From Shewanella vesiculosa (lineage in GTDB: Bacteria > Pseudomonadota > Gammaproteobacteria > Enterobacterales > Shewanellaceae), in contig NZ_CP073588.1 in assembly GCF_021560015.1 (NCBI RefSeq), forward strand, positions 4,076,501-4,140,500: DNA of 64,000 nt, written 5' to 3'. The notes beneath the pieces are model-generated. The model saw only the letters and a list, made by a program, of their open reading frames with translations. It was not told where the DNA came from and ran no database searches. A program made the translations under genes and the position numbers. Within the stretch, counting starts at the first letter, position 1; each line of letters starts with the position of its first letter. Positions 8,407 to 18,032 of this stretch are shown piece by piece.

Positions 8407-8811
8407 ATGGATAAACATAATTTACACGCAGCTCGTAAAATACCTTGGGTTGCGATAAGTGTCATTGCATCCATAGCTTTGCTGCTTGGACTCTTGCTCA
8501 TGCTGATGCCCAAGGGTTTTAAAGGTACTCACGAGCAAATCGGTACGGGTAAGCCTGCGGTAGTCTTTGTTTATAATCCTAACCTTGTGTCGAGTACCAC
8601 CCAGACTGAACAGATGAATGAAGCTCGCTCTCATCTTGGTGATAACGTGTTTTTTCTGCTTGCCAGAGAAGCTACTCCTGAGGGAGAGGCGTTCATCGCT
8701 AAATACCGAGCGAGACCTAATGAGCTATTACTCTTTGACTCAGCAGGAGTCCTAATTAAAAGACAAGCTGCGGTGATAGGTGCGAATGAGCTCATGCTGT
8801 GGGTACGTTAG
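8407..8811 (+). CDS. Membrane-anchored protein of unknown function
   Basis: 134 residues: a basic N-terminus, one membrane segment at about residues 15-35 (WVAISVIASIALLLGLLLML), then a soluble domain predicted to face the periplasm. The alternation GKPAVVFVYNPN / NVFFLLAREATPEGEAFIAKY / ELLLFDSAG is reminiscent of a thioredoxin-like fold, but there is no CxxC pair. AAGGA lies about 10 bp before the ATG. Not recognised as a named family; single gene. Confidence 0.7.
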   Translation: MDKHNLHAARKIPWVAISVIASIALLLGLLLMLMPKGFKGTHEQIGTGKPAVVFVYNPNLVSSTTQTEQMNEARSHLGDNVFFLLAREATPEGEAFIAKYRARPNELLLFDSAGVLIKRQAAVIGANELMLWVR

Positions 8812-8862
8812 TCATTTAGCGTAAATGTTATCAGTGATTAATTGAGAGATTAAGTAAAACGC

Positions 8863-8902
8863 TAAAAAAAGCCTCGCTATAGAAGGGGAACGGGGGGCTT
8901 TT
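8863..8902 (+). terminator. Possible weak terminator
   Basis: An AAAGCC stretch pairs with GGCTTTT across a long, G-rich loop, followed by a short T run. The stem is short and imperfect. Confidence 0.35.
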
Positions 8903-9053
8903 GCATTTGGGCTTATCTTGCTGAGCGACGATTTACTTTGTTGTTAACCATTAGAGAATAGTCGTTAGTGATTTCTCATTCCTTATTTCTCAATCGTGCG
9001 ATTTGATATATGATGCGCCACCCTAAATTTGCCTATGTCGCCGATCCCTTTAT

Positions 9054-9806
9054 ATGTCTACCAATGCCCTTTATACCGATTTGTCCGGTTATTACGATTT
9101 AATGTGCTGTGACATTAACTATCAGCAGCAAAGCAATAGCATAGTGCGCTTGCATCAGTTTTTGGGTAACAGCGGTAAACAGCATTTAGATTTAGCCTGT
9201 GGCACTGGGCCGCATGTAAGGCATTTTATCGATTTAGGGTTTCAAAGCAGTGGTCTGGATATCAATCAACCTATGCTTGATATTGCGATGTGTCGTTGTC
9301 CTGAAGCGCAGTTTAGTTTGCAAAATATGACAGAGTTTTATGTTGAACAAAAACTCGATTTGATCACCTGTTTTTTGTACTCCATTCATTACTCTCCAGG
9401 TACCGAGGCGCTTAAAGCCTGCATTGCGAGTGTGTATAAAGCATTAAATACTGGTGGCCTGTTTTGTTTCAACACAGTTGATAAACATAAAATCAATAAC
9501 AAGGCGTCAGTGCGCCACAGCGCCGAGTTTGCGGGCAGCCAGTTTGTGTTTGAATCTGGCTGGCATTATCAGGGGGAGGGTGAAATGCAGTCGCTTAATG
9601 TCAGCATTGCCAAAACTGATGCTGATAAGACTCAGCAATGGCAAGATTCCCATGCGATGGTCGCCACCAGTTTTACTGAACTCGAAGCCTTGTTAAGCCC
9701 GTACTTCGATGTGCAAATATTTGAACACGATTACGACAAAATTATCCCGTGGGATTTAGCTTCAGGCAACGCCTTGTTTGTGTGTACGAAACGTGAGATT
9801 GAGTAG
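9054..9806 (+). CDS. Class I SAM-dependent methyltransferase
   Basis: 250 residues, cytoplasmic. A Rossmann-type SAM-binding domain is visible: motif I HLDLACGTGPHVRHF (about 44-58), an acidic end of strand 2 (SSGLDINQPML) and motif IV LITCFLYSIHYSP. The layout matches the methyltransf_25/11 class that modifies small molecules. The substrate cannot be told from sequence. It stands alone with ordinary spacing on both sides. Confidence 0.85.
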   Translation: MSTNALYTDLSGYYDLMCCDINYQQQSNSIVRLHQFLGNSGKQHLDLACGTGPHVRHFIDLGFQSSGLDINQPMLDIAMCRCPEAQFSLQNMTEFYVEQKLDLITCFLYSIHYSPGTEALKACIASVYKALNTGGLFCFNTVDKHKINNKASVRHSAEFAGSQFVFESGWHYQGEGEMQSLNVSIAKTDADKTQQWQDSHAMVATSFTELEALLSPYFDVQIFEHDYDKIIPWDLASGNALFVCTKREIE

Positions 9807-9973
9807 CTAAGGTTTTTTGCGGTTATTCGCTATTGCTAATGAGCCGGAATGCAACGTTGATTTTTAGACAATAAATAAGCGGTTGAGAGTAAAACTTTTA
9901 TACATGGGCTTTTAAAATGTGAGTGATCTCATTTAATTTTGCAGCATGCCAGTGAATTTTCACCAGTTTCAAG

Positions 9974-10011
9974 TACCTATTTATATTGGCTTAAGTGTAT
10001 AAAAATAGGTA
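9974..10011. repeat. Inverted repeat TACCTATTT / AAATAGGTA
   Basis: Perfect 9-bp arms at 9974-9982 and 10003-10011 separated by 20 bp, located between convergent genes. No T run follows in either direction, so it is a poor terminator. Confidence 0.5.
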
Positions 10012-10059
10012 TTTGAATATGGCCAGCCATCATCAGTAACAATGGCTGTTGATGAGGGA

Positions 10060-10338
10060 TTACTGTGCGGTATCAGTAAATTCTGCTTGAACCTTGTCTA
10101 ATTCTTGTTGGTTTTTAAGCTCGGTTTGTTGCTGTTTTTTAATGCTGACTTCTTCTACTAGTGCCGCTTGTCTTTGTTTAAGGCTGTGTTTCTCATCTTT
10201 GGTTAGAAACTTAAACGCTTTTTCATTGGCAAGTGCATACGCAACGACATCTTCGCCTTTTACTCTGCGTTCATCCACTCGTTTTGAAAAACGATCGTTA
10301 TCTCGAGCTTTGCGCTCTTCGGCATTTAACTTACTCAT
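10060..10338 (-). CDS. Small charged hypothetical protein
   Basis: 92 residues, very rich in Lys, Glu, Arg and Gln and probably largely helical (RFSKRVDERRVKGEDVV, then KHSLKQRQAALVEEV). Soluble, no signal peptide. The ATG at 10338 is preceded by a purine-rich AGGATAC stretch. Such short charged proteins are common in Shewanella, but I do not recognise a named family. Confidence 0.65.
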   Translation of the reverse strand: MSKLNAEERKARDNDRFSKRVDERRVKGEDVVAYALANEKAFKFLTKDEKHSLKQRQAALVEEVSIKKQQQTELKNQQELDKVQAEFTDTAQ

Positions 10339-10532
10339 TGGTGTATCCTCATTAGTTAATCACGGTAGGCTTCACTACGCTCAGTCAAATAAATGAGATG
10401 CACATTCATAAAGCTGATCGGCGCATTTTAGCATAAGTTGGCTTGTTAGCCTGTAATACATGGTGTCTGAGTAAACTTTATCATCTGTTGGTGGCTTCTA
10501 GAGGCGGTTCAGCTATCTGTTACCTGTAAGGA

Positions 10533-11587
10533 TCAATCATTAAAGCTGTTTAAAGCCATCGCGATATCATGAGTCGCTTGTTTAGCGCGCGCACTGAGTT
10601 TTGTGATTGAAATAAAGCCATGCATGCAATCGTCATAATGCTGGTGTTGTGTATTGATGCCTGCCGCTTTTAGGCGCTGGGCATATGCAATGCCGTCGTC
10701 TCTTAATGGATCGTAACCTAGGGTTAATATGTAGCTTTTTGGCGATTCGCTGATGTCTTTTGCCTGTAGTGGGCTCACTAATGGCAGTGTGACTTCGTCG
10801 AGAGAATTCAAATAATGCAGCCTGAAATAATCCATTAAATCGCGGGTGAGTATTAACTGCTTATTGAAACGGCGATAAGACTCGGTCAAACCTTGCAAGT
10901 CGACCATTGGGTAGATCAAAAACTGAAATGCAGGAGTTACTTTTGCCTGTACTGGTAGCGAGGTTTGCAATGAATTTAAGCCGATAATACAAGCCAGATA
11001 TCCGCCTGCGCTATCACCACCCACACCGATATATTGTGAATTGATATTCAGTTGTTGATGATTGTCATTGATATAGTTCCACGCCTCGATGGCATCACAA
11101 ATCGGGATTGGGAATTTATGTTCTGGGGCCAGTCGATAACCAACTGAGATGATGTTCATCTTGCCGTGTTTAGCCAGATAGCGGCAAAAGTGATCGTGGG
11201 TGTTAATACTGCCAATAACGCCGCCGCCACCATGAAAGTACACTAAGGGGTTTTTTGAGGCTTGTTAGCGCTAGGACAGTAAATGCGTAGCTTGATGGTG
11301 TTATTGATGTGCAGGTTATCAGCTGTGTCTGTGGTATCGCCGCGATGATTCGTGCTCACTGGAATGACTAACTCGACAATCTTATCCATTTCAATTTTAG
11401 TCAGCCCAAGTACTCGGTCCATCGCTAGAAATACATACCTGAATAATGTTACTGGCAATTTGTATAACGGCGCTAATGATAACCACTTGGCGACCATTAA
11501 TTGTTTAGCTTCAAGCTGGGATGCTTGCAGTGGTTTGCCTGGTAGCGATTCGTTTAGTGATGATGTTGGTTGATTAGGGTTATCCAT
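10533..11587 (-). pseudogene. HSL-type lipase/esterase, frameshifted
   Basis: An alpha/beta hydrolase of the hormone-sensitive lipase family (LipR-like), split into two frames. The N-terminal part is read from ATG 11587 to a stop at 11243; the rest continues in another frame from about 11250 down to 10533. It holds the oxyanion motif HGGGG, nucleophile motif GDSAGG, the Asp of GYDPLRDDG and the His of CMHGF, so the catalytic triad is complete. One extra A in the A6 run at 11251-11256 would restore the sequence PQKNPLVYFHGGGG. Last gene of the monooxygenase-SDR-lipase operon. Whether this is decay, sequencing error or -1 slippage is open. Confidence 0.85.
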
Positions 11588-11631
11588 TTCTATGGCCTTT
11601 TTATTATTGTTAACTGATTAGAACCACTTGT

Positions 11632-12401
11632 TTATCGACTTAACCACTTCATCACCAAGCGATTGATAAACGTAGGTGATACGTTACTTAATCTATGCAA
11701 TAAGCCATAAAAAACACTGACCGTTCTATGGGTTTTAGGGTGTTTCACTTGTTTATCAATCACAGCGACTACGTGTTCAGCAGTGATGTTCACACCGAGT
11801 CGTTGCATGACTTTGGCGGTGTGTTTCTGTGCCTTAAGCATATTGGTTGCCACAAAAGGCGGCATGACATCACATACTCTTATGCCGTACTTTTGCCACT
11901 CAAGCTCCAGCGCCTCGGTAAGCGCTTTTACGGCAAACTTACTCGCCGAATAGCTGGCTAATTCTGGTACGCCATAATCGCTACTGGCTGATGACATATT
12001 GATAATAGTACTCGTGCCAGTATTTTTTAATATGGCCATGCAGCATGACACAGATTCATGACCCCGATGACATTGACATTTAATGTGCGCTGATGATGTT
12101 CTATAGAGATGTCTTCAAATGGGCCAATTTCCAATATGCCGGCATTGTTAAGTAATACAGCCAAGCAATGATTATGTTCCGCACAAAATGAAGCCATAGC
12201 GTGTTGTACTTGTGACACATCAGTGACATCCAGCTGAAACAAGCGTATTCGAGTTCTATCCCATATTTCGGTGGCTTGTGTTAATTGCGCTAAATTGATG
12301 TCGGCCATACCGACCCAATAGCCCTTTTTATGAAAGTGCCGAGCAGCGGCTAAGCCAATCCCTGAAGCCGCGCCGGTAATAAATATCGTGTTGTTATTCA
12401 T
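11632..12401 (-). pseudogene. Short-chain dehydrogenase/reductase, frameshifted
   Basis: A classical SDR, NAD(P)-dependent. The N-terminal frame (ATG 12401) has TGAASGIG for cofactor binding and LLNNAG; it stops at 12027 after NLCHAA. The C-terminal frame continues from about 12040 (MAILKNTG) to 11632 and contains the catalytic Ser (NMSSASS) and YSASK. One missing base near 12040 (GCATGG where GCAATGG would read through) joins them into a normal protein of about 256 residues. Middle gene of the mymA-like operon, 44 bp before the lipase. All active-site residues survive. Confidence 0.85.
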
Positions 12402-12463
12402 GATAAAACCTGGTTACTTTTAGTACGAGTGAATCAGTACAAGTGAAAAGGTGGCTTAGCCAA

Positions 12464-13928
12464 CTAAAATGATCGGGTATTAAGGTGTTCCATCTGCGGC
12501 TGTTTCATTTCATCAACCCAGCGCTGCCAAGTGTAGGGCCATAAAATGGGGTCGCCATCGGCATCTAAATACCAGCTTTGGCATCCTCCAACCCAGCTAG
12601 TGCCCTTTAACCCTTCTTTTACGTAGGCATTAAAATCGTCAATGGCTTGTTGTTTGGCTTCAAACTCATCAAATTGATGCTCACGCCATTTATCGATCAA
12701 TTTAATCACGTAGTCAGTTTGAACCTCGCTCATGGCGATAACCGAAAAGTTACCAATAGGTGTGTTGGGGCCGAGCATTAAAAAGAAGTTAGGGTAGTCG
12801 CTGAGTAACATTGACCGATATGCTTTAATTTTATGAGCCCACGCCTTATCAATGTGCAAATTGTTGCGGCCAATTAGATTCATTGGGCGCATAAAATTAA
12901 ATGCATTAAACCCTGTCGACAGCACCAATACATCGAGGTCATGGTGTTTACCGTTTTTAGTGATAATACCTGTTGCAGTTATGCGCTCAATGGCTTCTGT
13001 TATTAACTCAGCATTGGGTTTTTGAATGGCTTTATAAAAAGTGGTGTTGATAATGACCCGTTTGCAGCCTACTTGATAATGAGGTCGCAGCTTTTCGCGT
13101 AAAGTTTGGTCTTGAATGCTTAATCTTAAGTTGGCTTTACACAAAAAATTTAACACATGTTTTTGGATAAAGTGTCCAGTTACTGCTTTGGTAAAAAAAT
13201 GTTCTAGAAAAAACTTACCGGTATTGCGATGAATTTTGGTAATGATGGGAAAGCGAGCCATCAGTTTGCGGCTGGTTTTTGAAAAGGTAAAATCGGGTAA
13301 GTGCATTAACCATTGTGGTGTGCGCTGAAAAACCGAGACCTTAGCACCAGTATTAATCAATTCAGGAATGGCTTGTGCCGCCGTTGACCCAGTACCGATT
13401 ACCCCAACCCGAGTTGAGGCAGATATATCGACGTCGTGGTTCCATTGGGCGGTATGAAATGTGGTGCCTTTAAAATCAGCTAATCCAGGAATGTCTGGAA
13501 ATTGCGGATGGTGCAAAATGCCCGTGGCGCAAACAATAAAATCGGCGATATAGGTTTGTTGTTGGCTGGTTTTTACTGTCCATTTGCCATTGGCATAGTG
13601 TGCATCGGTAACCGCTTCGTTAAAGCGTATGTCTCGTTTAACCTCATACTTATCTGCCACATGCTCAAAATATTGTTTAATCTCTGGTCCATGGGCGAAA
13701 AATCGGCTCCAATTTGGATTGGGTTCAAATGAATAGGTATACATGTGAGCGGGTACATCACAGGCCGCACCTGGATAGGTATTTTCGCGCCACGTTCCGC
13801 CCACAGAGCCTTTTCTCCAGCACTACAATGTCAGTAATACCAGCTTGACGCAGTTTGATGGCCATTAAAATTCCCGTCATACCTGCACCAATGATCACCA
13901 CCGCAGGGTTTCGTTTAACTTGGGTCAT
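12464..13928 (-). pseudogene. Baeyer-Villiger flavin monooxygenase, frameshifted
   Basis: FAD/NADPH-dependent monooxygenase of about 488 residues that would insert oxygen next to a ketone. ATG at 13926-13928; the first 39 codons give the FAD motif IIGAGMTG and reach VVLEK. A frameshift at about 13811-13816 then moves to the frame starting VGGTWRENTYPGAACDVP. Further on lie the Baeyer-Villiger fingerprint FKGTTFHTAQW and the second nucleotide-binding motif GVIGTGSTAAQ. Restoring the frame needs one base removed or two added in the GAAAAGGC stretch. First gene of the operon, divergent from the AraC-type regulator, as mymA is from virS in mycobacteria. Confidence 0.88.
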
Positions 13929-14054
13929 GCGGACCTCAATGATTGTTATTTTTAATTATGACTTTGAATGGCTATTTCGCTATACGATCATTCAAAGATT
14001 GTTAACCAATGATGTTATCTGTCCAGCATAGGAAATTGGGCTTGATTGATCTAG

Positions 14055-14068
14055 CGTCTAAATAGACG
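14055..14068. promoter_or_regulatory. Palindrome in the monooxygenase/AraC divergent promoter
   Basis: CGTCTA-AA-TAGACG, a perfect 14-bp palindrome located 37 bp before the regulator start. It is a candidate operator, inferred from position and symmetry only. Confidence 0.45.
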
Positions 14069-14104
14069 TATATTTGTGATTTTAAGACATTACGGCCATC
14101 AATT

Positions 14105-15112
14105 ATGACATTTCGCAGTATTACCAGTGTGCAGATTATCGTTGCCCATGGCATTGAGCTGGGTATTGATGAGAATGTTTTACTGCAAGGGTCGGGTTTA
14201 ACCAGTGCTCAATTAGCTGACCATGAGCGGCTGATTGAAGATAAGCAAGAGTTACAGGTGTTAAATAACCTAATGCTTACTACTCAATGCCCAGTTAAGG
14301 TAGGAATGCAATTAGGCTGCCGTTATCACCTGACCAGTTATGGCATTATGGGGTATGCCCTATTGGCCAGCAGTACTGCGAGAAAGGCGATTGAATTTGG
14401 CTTGCGGTATCTAGATTTAACCTATGTTTTTTCTCAGATAACATTAACTGAGCTTAACGACGATTTATCCTTAAGGTTCTCGTGCGACATTGCAGGTAAG
14501 TTAGGTGAGCTCGTATTAGTCAGAGACATGTTGGGCGCGGCGATGATCCAACGAGAAGTATTTGAACGTAACGGCTTACCGATAAAATTGCAGTTTATGT
14601 CGCCTCAGCCTGTAGGCTTGTGCCTAGAAGATATAAAGCAAAAACTCGGAGCTGAAATTCAATTTAATGCCAATTATAATGGCTTTTCTGGACTAGCCCC
14701 GCTATTGGATTTGCCCTTGGTAAAAGCCAATGAAGCCACCGCCAGATTATGTGAAGCGCAATGCAGCCAGTTACTGCAACAAAAACAAAACTGGAAACCT
14801 GTCGCCAAGTTGGTCAAAGACACCTTAGTGCACTTAGGCTTAACAGCATCAATGGAAGACATCGCCCAGCATTTAGCCCGTACGACTCGCACTTTACATC
14901 GTCAACTCAAACTAGAACAAACCAGTTGGCGCCAAGTACGTGATGATGTGCGTTTTGGCATCGCTGAGGAACTGCTGCTAAAGCCGATGCAACTTGATGA
15001 AATTGCTGAGCGACTTGGTTTTAGTGATGGGGCTAATTTTAGCCACAGCTTTAAGCGCTGCAAAAACATTACCCCAAGCCAGTATCGCAAGAAGGCAACA
15101 AAACAGCGATAG
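14105..15112 (+). CDS. AraC family regulator, VirS/OruR type
   Basis: 335 residues. The N-terminal ~190 residues match the Arabinose_bd (cupin-free) ligand domain of the VirS/OruR/ArgR group (VAHGIELGIDENVLLQGSGL, then YHLTSYGIMGYALLAS). The C-terminal ~100 residues carry the double helix-turn-helix of AraC, with MEDIAQHLARTTRTLHRQLK and LDEIAERLGFSDGANFSHSFKR. Transcribed divergently from the monooxygenase-SDR-lipase operon, which it probably controls in response to a lipid or ketone. Intact, unlike all three target genes. Confidence 0.9.
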   Translation: MTFRSITSVQIIVAHGIELGIDENVLLQGSGLTSAQLADHERLIEDKQELQVLNNLMLTTQCPVKVGMQLGCRYHLTSYGIMGYALLASSTARKAIEFGLRYLDLTYVFSQITLTELNDDLSLRFSCDIAGKLGELVLVRDMLGAAMIQREVFERNGLPIKLQFMSPQPVGLCLEDIKQKLGAEIQFNANYNGFSGLAPLLDLPLVKANEATARLCEAQCSQLLQQKQNWKPVAKLVKDTLVHLGLTASMEDIAQHLARTTRTLHRQLKLEQTSWRQVRDDVRFGIAEELLLKPMQLDEIAERLGFSDGANFSHSFKRCKNITPSQYRKKATKQR

Positions 15113-15148
15113 CCAGCTGTTCTTCATAGCTAAAGGCTAGCTAGAATC

Positions 15149-15232
15149 TCAAGCCTTAGACCTTAGACTTTAGGCTTTAGACCTCAAATCTAAAGACTCT
15201 TACCTAGAACTTAGAACCTAGAACCTAGAACA
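15149..15232. repeat. Twelve in-phase degenerate heptanucleotide repeats
   Basis: Exactly 12 units of 7 bp, with consensus near CTTAGAC in the first half and CTAGAAC in the second (units such as CTTAGAC, TTTAGAC, CTAGAAC, TTAGAAC). It lies between the convergent ends of the AraC-type gene and the cold-shock gene. The phase is unbroken across 84 bp. Confidence 0.8.
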
Positions 15233-15280
15233 AGTGGCTTTTAGCCAGAAACTGCTTTCTATGACTGCATCGGCTCATGT

Positions 15281-15895
15281 TTAATTACAGAACTGCCTTT
15301 CACAGGGGATTCCGTCACCATCACCATCCATTTCCGTACCTGGGCAGTTGTTGATATAAAATGTCGCTTCAGCACATGAGCGCATTTGGCTGCAGTGGGT
15401 TTTACCAGCTTCGCATCTGAACTGTGGTTGTAGATTGATTGAGCTTGGTTTTGATACGGTTGGTGTCCACTGCATCTGCTCAACATCTTCATTGGTCAGC
15501 ACTGGCGTAGCGGTCATTTTTTGATATTGTTTATAACCGAAAATACCAACCCCAAGCAGGATAATAAGCATGATTACGCGCCCAAGTACTGGGCTTGAGC
15601 GGTAGTTGTCGTCATGATGAGATGGGCTTTTTTGATGATGTTGACTGGTGTGAGACGCTGGACGAATGCTGTTGGACACCACCGCAACGCCTTCTATACT
15701 GGCTTTTACGGCTTTGACTTTACCGTCGGGCTGGTTCTCACGATGAAATAGGATCTCATCGCCAACAATGGGCTTTCTGGCCATGTGTTTTAAGGTTGAA
15801 ATGTGAATAAAGACATCTTGATTATCACCGGTTTCTGGCTTGATAAAACCAAAGCCTTTTTCGGTATTCCAACGAACGATCGTGCCTCTTTCCAT
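15281..15895 (-). CDS. Cold-shock domain / membrane / excalibur-domain protein
   Basis: 204 residues from ATG 15895; AAGGAAAG sits about 8 bp upstream, whereas the frame's upstream Met at 15919 has no such site. Residues 1-67 are a cold-shock domain with both RNA-binding motifs (KGFGFI and DVFIHIS). A polar linker leads to one membrane segment (about 105-122, VIMLIILLGVGIFGY). The C-terminus (about 160-204) is an excalibur-like Cys-rich calcium-binding domain with DGDGDGIPCE. The order implies a cytoplasmic nucleic-acid-binding head and a periplasmic calcium-binding tail. Function unknown. Confidence 0.85.
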   Translation of the reverse strand: MERGTIVRWNTEKGFGFIKPETGDNQDVFIHISTLKHMARKPIVGDEILFHRENQPDGKVKAVKASIEGVAVVSNSIRPASHTSQHHQKSPSHHDDNYRSSPVLGRVIMLIILLGVGIFGYKQYQKMTATPVLTNEDVEQMQWTPTVSKPSSINLQPQFRCEAGKTHCSQMRSCAEATFYINNCPGTEMDGDGDGIPCERQFCN

Positions 15896-16202
15896 GGCGA
15901 TTCTTTCCTTGATGGTCATTCAGTTAATAAAATTCATACTTTAGAATCATGCTTTTAAATCAGTAACATAATACCTACAATCACAGTGTTTTAGCCAGTT
16001 ATTTGATTGGACTTTCTGAGCGGTCGATAAAACATAGTCGATATGATTACCTACTCAGGGAAAAATGAATTGATATCGACATTGGGCAATGTATCAACTT
16101 GCTATAACAAAAACGTGGTGTTATTTAAGATTAAGTTTAACGTGTATATAGACGGGATTATTTTTAATGAATTGACCAACGCAACAATAGAGGGGGCTAC
16201 TG

Positions 16203-16589
16203 ATGAATGATGAGCAATACCAAAAAGGACTTGAGGTACGTCGCAAGGTGATGGGGGATGCTTATGTCGATAAAGCGCTCAGCAATGTCACTGATTTTAC
16301 CCAGCCACTGCAAGACTTAGTGACCGCAAATTGTTGGGGAGAAGTCTGGGTTCGTGATGCTATTTCTAAGCAAACTCGCAGTCTTATCACCATTGCCACA
16401 TTGGCGGCTTTAAAAGCTCCAACTGAATTAAAAGGTCATGTTAGAGGGGCATTACGTAATGGGTGTTCCATTGCTGAAATTCAGGAGGTATTACTGCATT
16501 CAACAGTCTATTGCGGCATGCCAGCGGGAATTGAAGCCTTTCGGGCTGCAAAAGAAGCGATAGAGGAATGGGCTATAGAAAATAGTTAG
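16203..16589 (+). CDS. Carboxymuconolactone decarboxylase family protein, PcaC-like
   Basis: 128 residues, the normal size for 4-carboxymuconolactone decarboxylase, which acts in the protocatechuate branch of the beta-ketoadipate pathway. The conserved run from WGEVWVRDAIS through LKGHVRGALRNGCS to HSTVYCGMPAG is visible, including the CxxxH-like AhpD-related region. No other pca gene is near, so the protein may have another role such as thiol-linked peroxide defence. GAGGGGG lies just before the ATG. Confidence 0.85.
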   Translation: MNDEQYQKGLEVRRKVMGDAYVDKALSNVTDFTQPLQDLVTANCWGEVWVRDAISKQTRSLITIATLAALKAPTELKGHVRGALRNGCSIAEIQEVLLHSTVYCGMPAGIEAFRAAKEAIEEWAIENS

Positions 16590-16698
16590 CACTGAGTTAT
16601 CTATTAACTTTTTAGCCTAAATGATTGTGTAAAAGCACTAATCTTTTTTTAGATTGTTACGTATAACAGGATCTAATACTTATCCAAAAGGACTTAAA

Positions 16699-17214
16699 AT
16701 GCGTTATTTAATGATTATTGCAAGCTTATTACTGCTCAGCGCTTGCAGCACGAGTTATCCAAATCAGGCCATTACTGGGCAAACTTTTCCATCGGTGTCA
16801 GGCCAAAATCTTGAAGGGCAATCTATGACCTTGCCTGATGATTTAAAAGGTGAAACTGCGCTATTACTGATCGGTTATAAACAAGATTCACAGTTTGATA
16901 TTGATCGCTGGTTAATTGGCTTAGACATGACCGAAACGCAAGTATCGGTATTTGAAGTGCCAACCATACAGGGATTGTTTCCTAGAATGTTCAGCACCTT
17001 TATAGACAGTGGTATGCGTGCAGGCATCCCTAAGCCACTTTGGAAAGGCGTTGTTACTGTCTATAAAGATGGTGAAAAAGTACAAGCGTTTACCGGTAAT
17101 GAAAAACCAAACAATGCGCGAGTGGTGCTATTAGACGGCCAAGGTAAAGTGATTTACTTTTATGACCAAGGCTTCTCTGTTGATGCACTCAATCAGTTAA
17201 GAGCCTTGCTTTAA
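16699..17214 (+). CDS. Lipoprotein with thioredoxin-like fold
   Basis: 171 residues from ATG 16699, with AAGGA 8 bp upstream and a clear lipoprotein signal (MRYLMIIASLLLLSACS, Cys16). The remainder resembles the ATP10/AhpC-like thioredoxin fold: a strand ETALLLIGYKQDSQFDIDRW, a segment WKGVVTVYKDGEKV, and NARVVLLDGQGKVIYF. There is no CxxC, so it is not a disulphide reductase. The role is unknown; conserved lipoproteins of this look are found in gammaproteobacteria. Confidence 0.75.
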   Translation: MRYLMIIASLLLLSACSTSYPNQAITGQTFPSVSGQNLEGQSMTLPDDLKGETALLLIGYKQDSQFDIDRWLIGLDMTETQVSVFEVPTIQGLFPRMFSTFIDSGMRAGIPKPLWKGVVTVYKDGEKVQAFTGNEKPNNARVVLLDGQGKVIYFYDQGFSVDALNQLRALL

Positions 17215-17510
17215 TCGCGAAAATCGATCGAGATATCAATTATATCAGCCTCTTTACTGTCATATTTGAGGCCAGTAAGTGACATCTTGATAAAATATGA
17301 CCTGATAAATATCAACAATATGATGGCCGTGATGATTTGCTAAATGCTTTATTGAGTTTGTATCGTTAGAGTTTTGCTCATAAAAGTCTCTGGTTAGCGT
17401 TAAATGAGGCTAATGAGGCCTAAATATCTTCGACTGGGTTGTAATCTTATCGGTTATCACTAATTATCTAAGCGCTGCTAAGTTTGCAGCTCTCAATTGA
17501 GGACTTTGCC

Positions 17511-18032
17511 ATGCTGTACGATTTGACTGTAGTGCAATTCAGCAAAATGCTGAATAACTTAAATAATATTCTTGATAAGGCCGAAGTATTTGCCGCCTTT
17601 AAAAAGGTCGATATGGCAGTATTGCTGAACTCTCGCTTAGCGGCAGATCAATTTAATCTTACTCGCCAGATTCAGATAGCCTGTGACACGGCTAAAGTTG
17701 GTGTTGCCAGATTAACCGGTAATTTAGAGACTATGCCTAAGCATGATGATACTGAAACGACACTTGAAGAGTTGCGTCAACGCATTGCTTCAGTCATTGA
17801 GTATATTAATGGTTTTAGCGAAGCCGACTTCGCTCACGCTGCCACTATCCATGTGTCACAACCTCGCTGGGCAGGTAAATATCTAACAGGCTATGAATTT
17901 GCTATTGAACATGCCATTCCTAATCTCTATTTTCATGTCACTACGGCCTACGCAATATTGCGCCACAACGGTGTTGAAGTGGGTAAGAAAGACTATTTAG
18001 GTGATATGCCTTATAAAGTCCCTGTTATTTAG
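17511..18032 (+). CDS. DUF1993 family protein
   Basis: 173 residues from ATG 17511, preceded by GAGGA; the frame's earlier Met at 17484 lacks a site. The start MLYDLTVVQFSKML and the segment HVSQPRWAGKYLTGYEFAIEHAIPNLYFH are characteristic of DUF1993, whose predicted fold is a DinB-like four-helix bundle. Cytoplasmic. No biochemical role is known. Confidence 0.85.
   Translation: MLYDLTVVQFSKMLNNLNNILDKAEVFAAFKKVDMAVLLNSRLAADQFNLTRQIQIACDTAKVGVARLTGNLETMPKHDDTETTLEELRQRIASVIEYINGFSEADFAHAATIHVSQPRWAGKYLTGYEFAIEHAIPNLYFHVTTAYAILRHNGVEVGKKDYLGDMPYKVPVI

Noticed and set aside
16203..16589. PcaC-like gene as evidence of a protocatechuate pathway
   Set aside because: No other pca gene is in the window, and members of this family often have unrelated roles.
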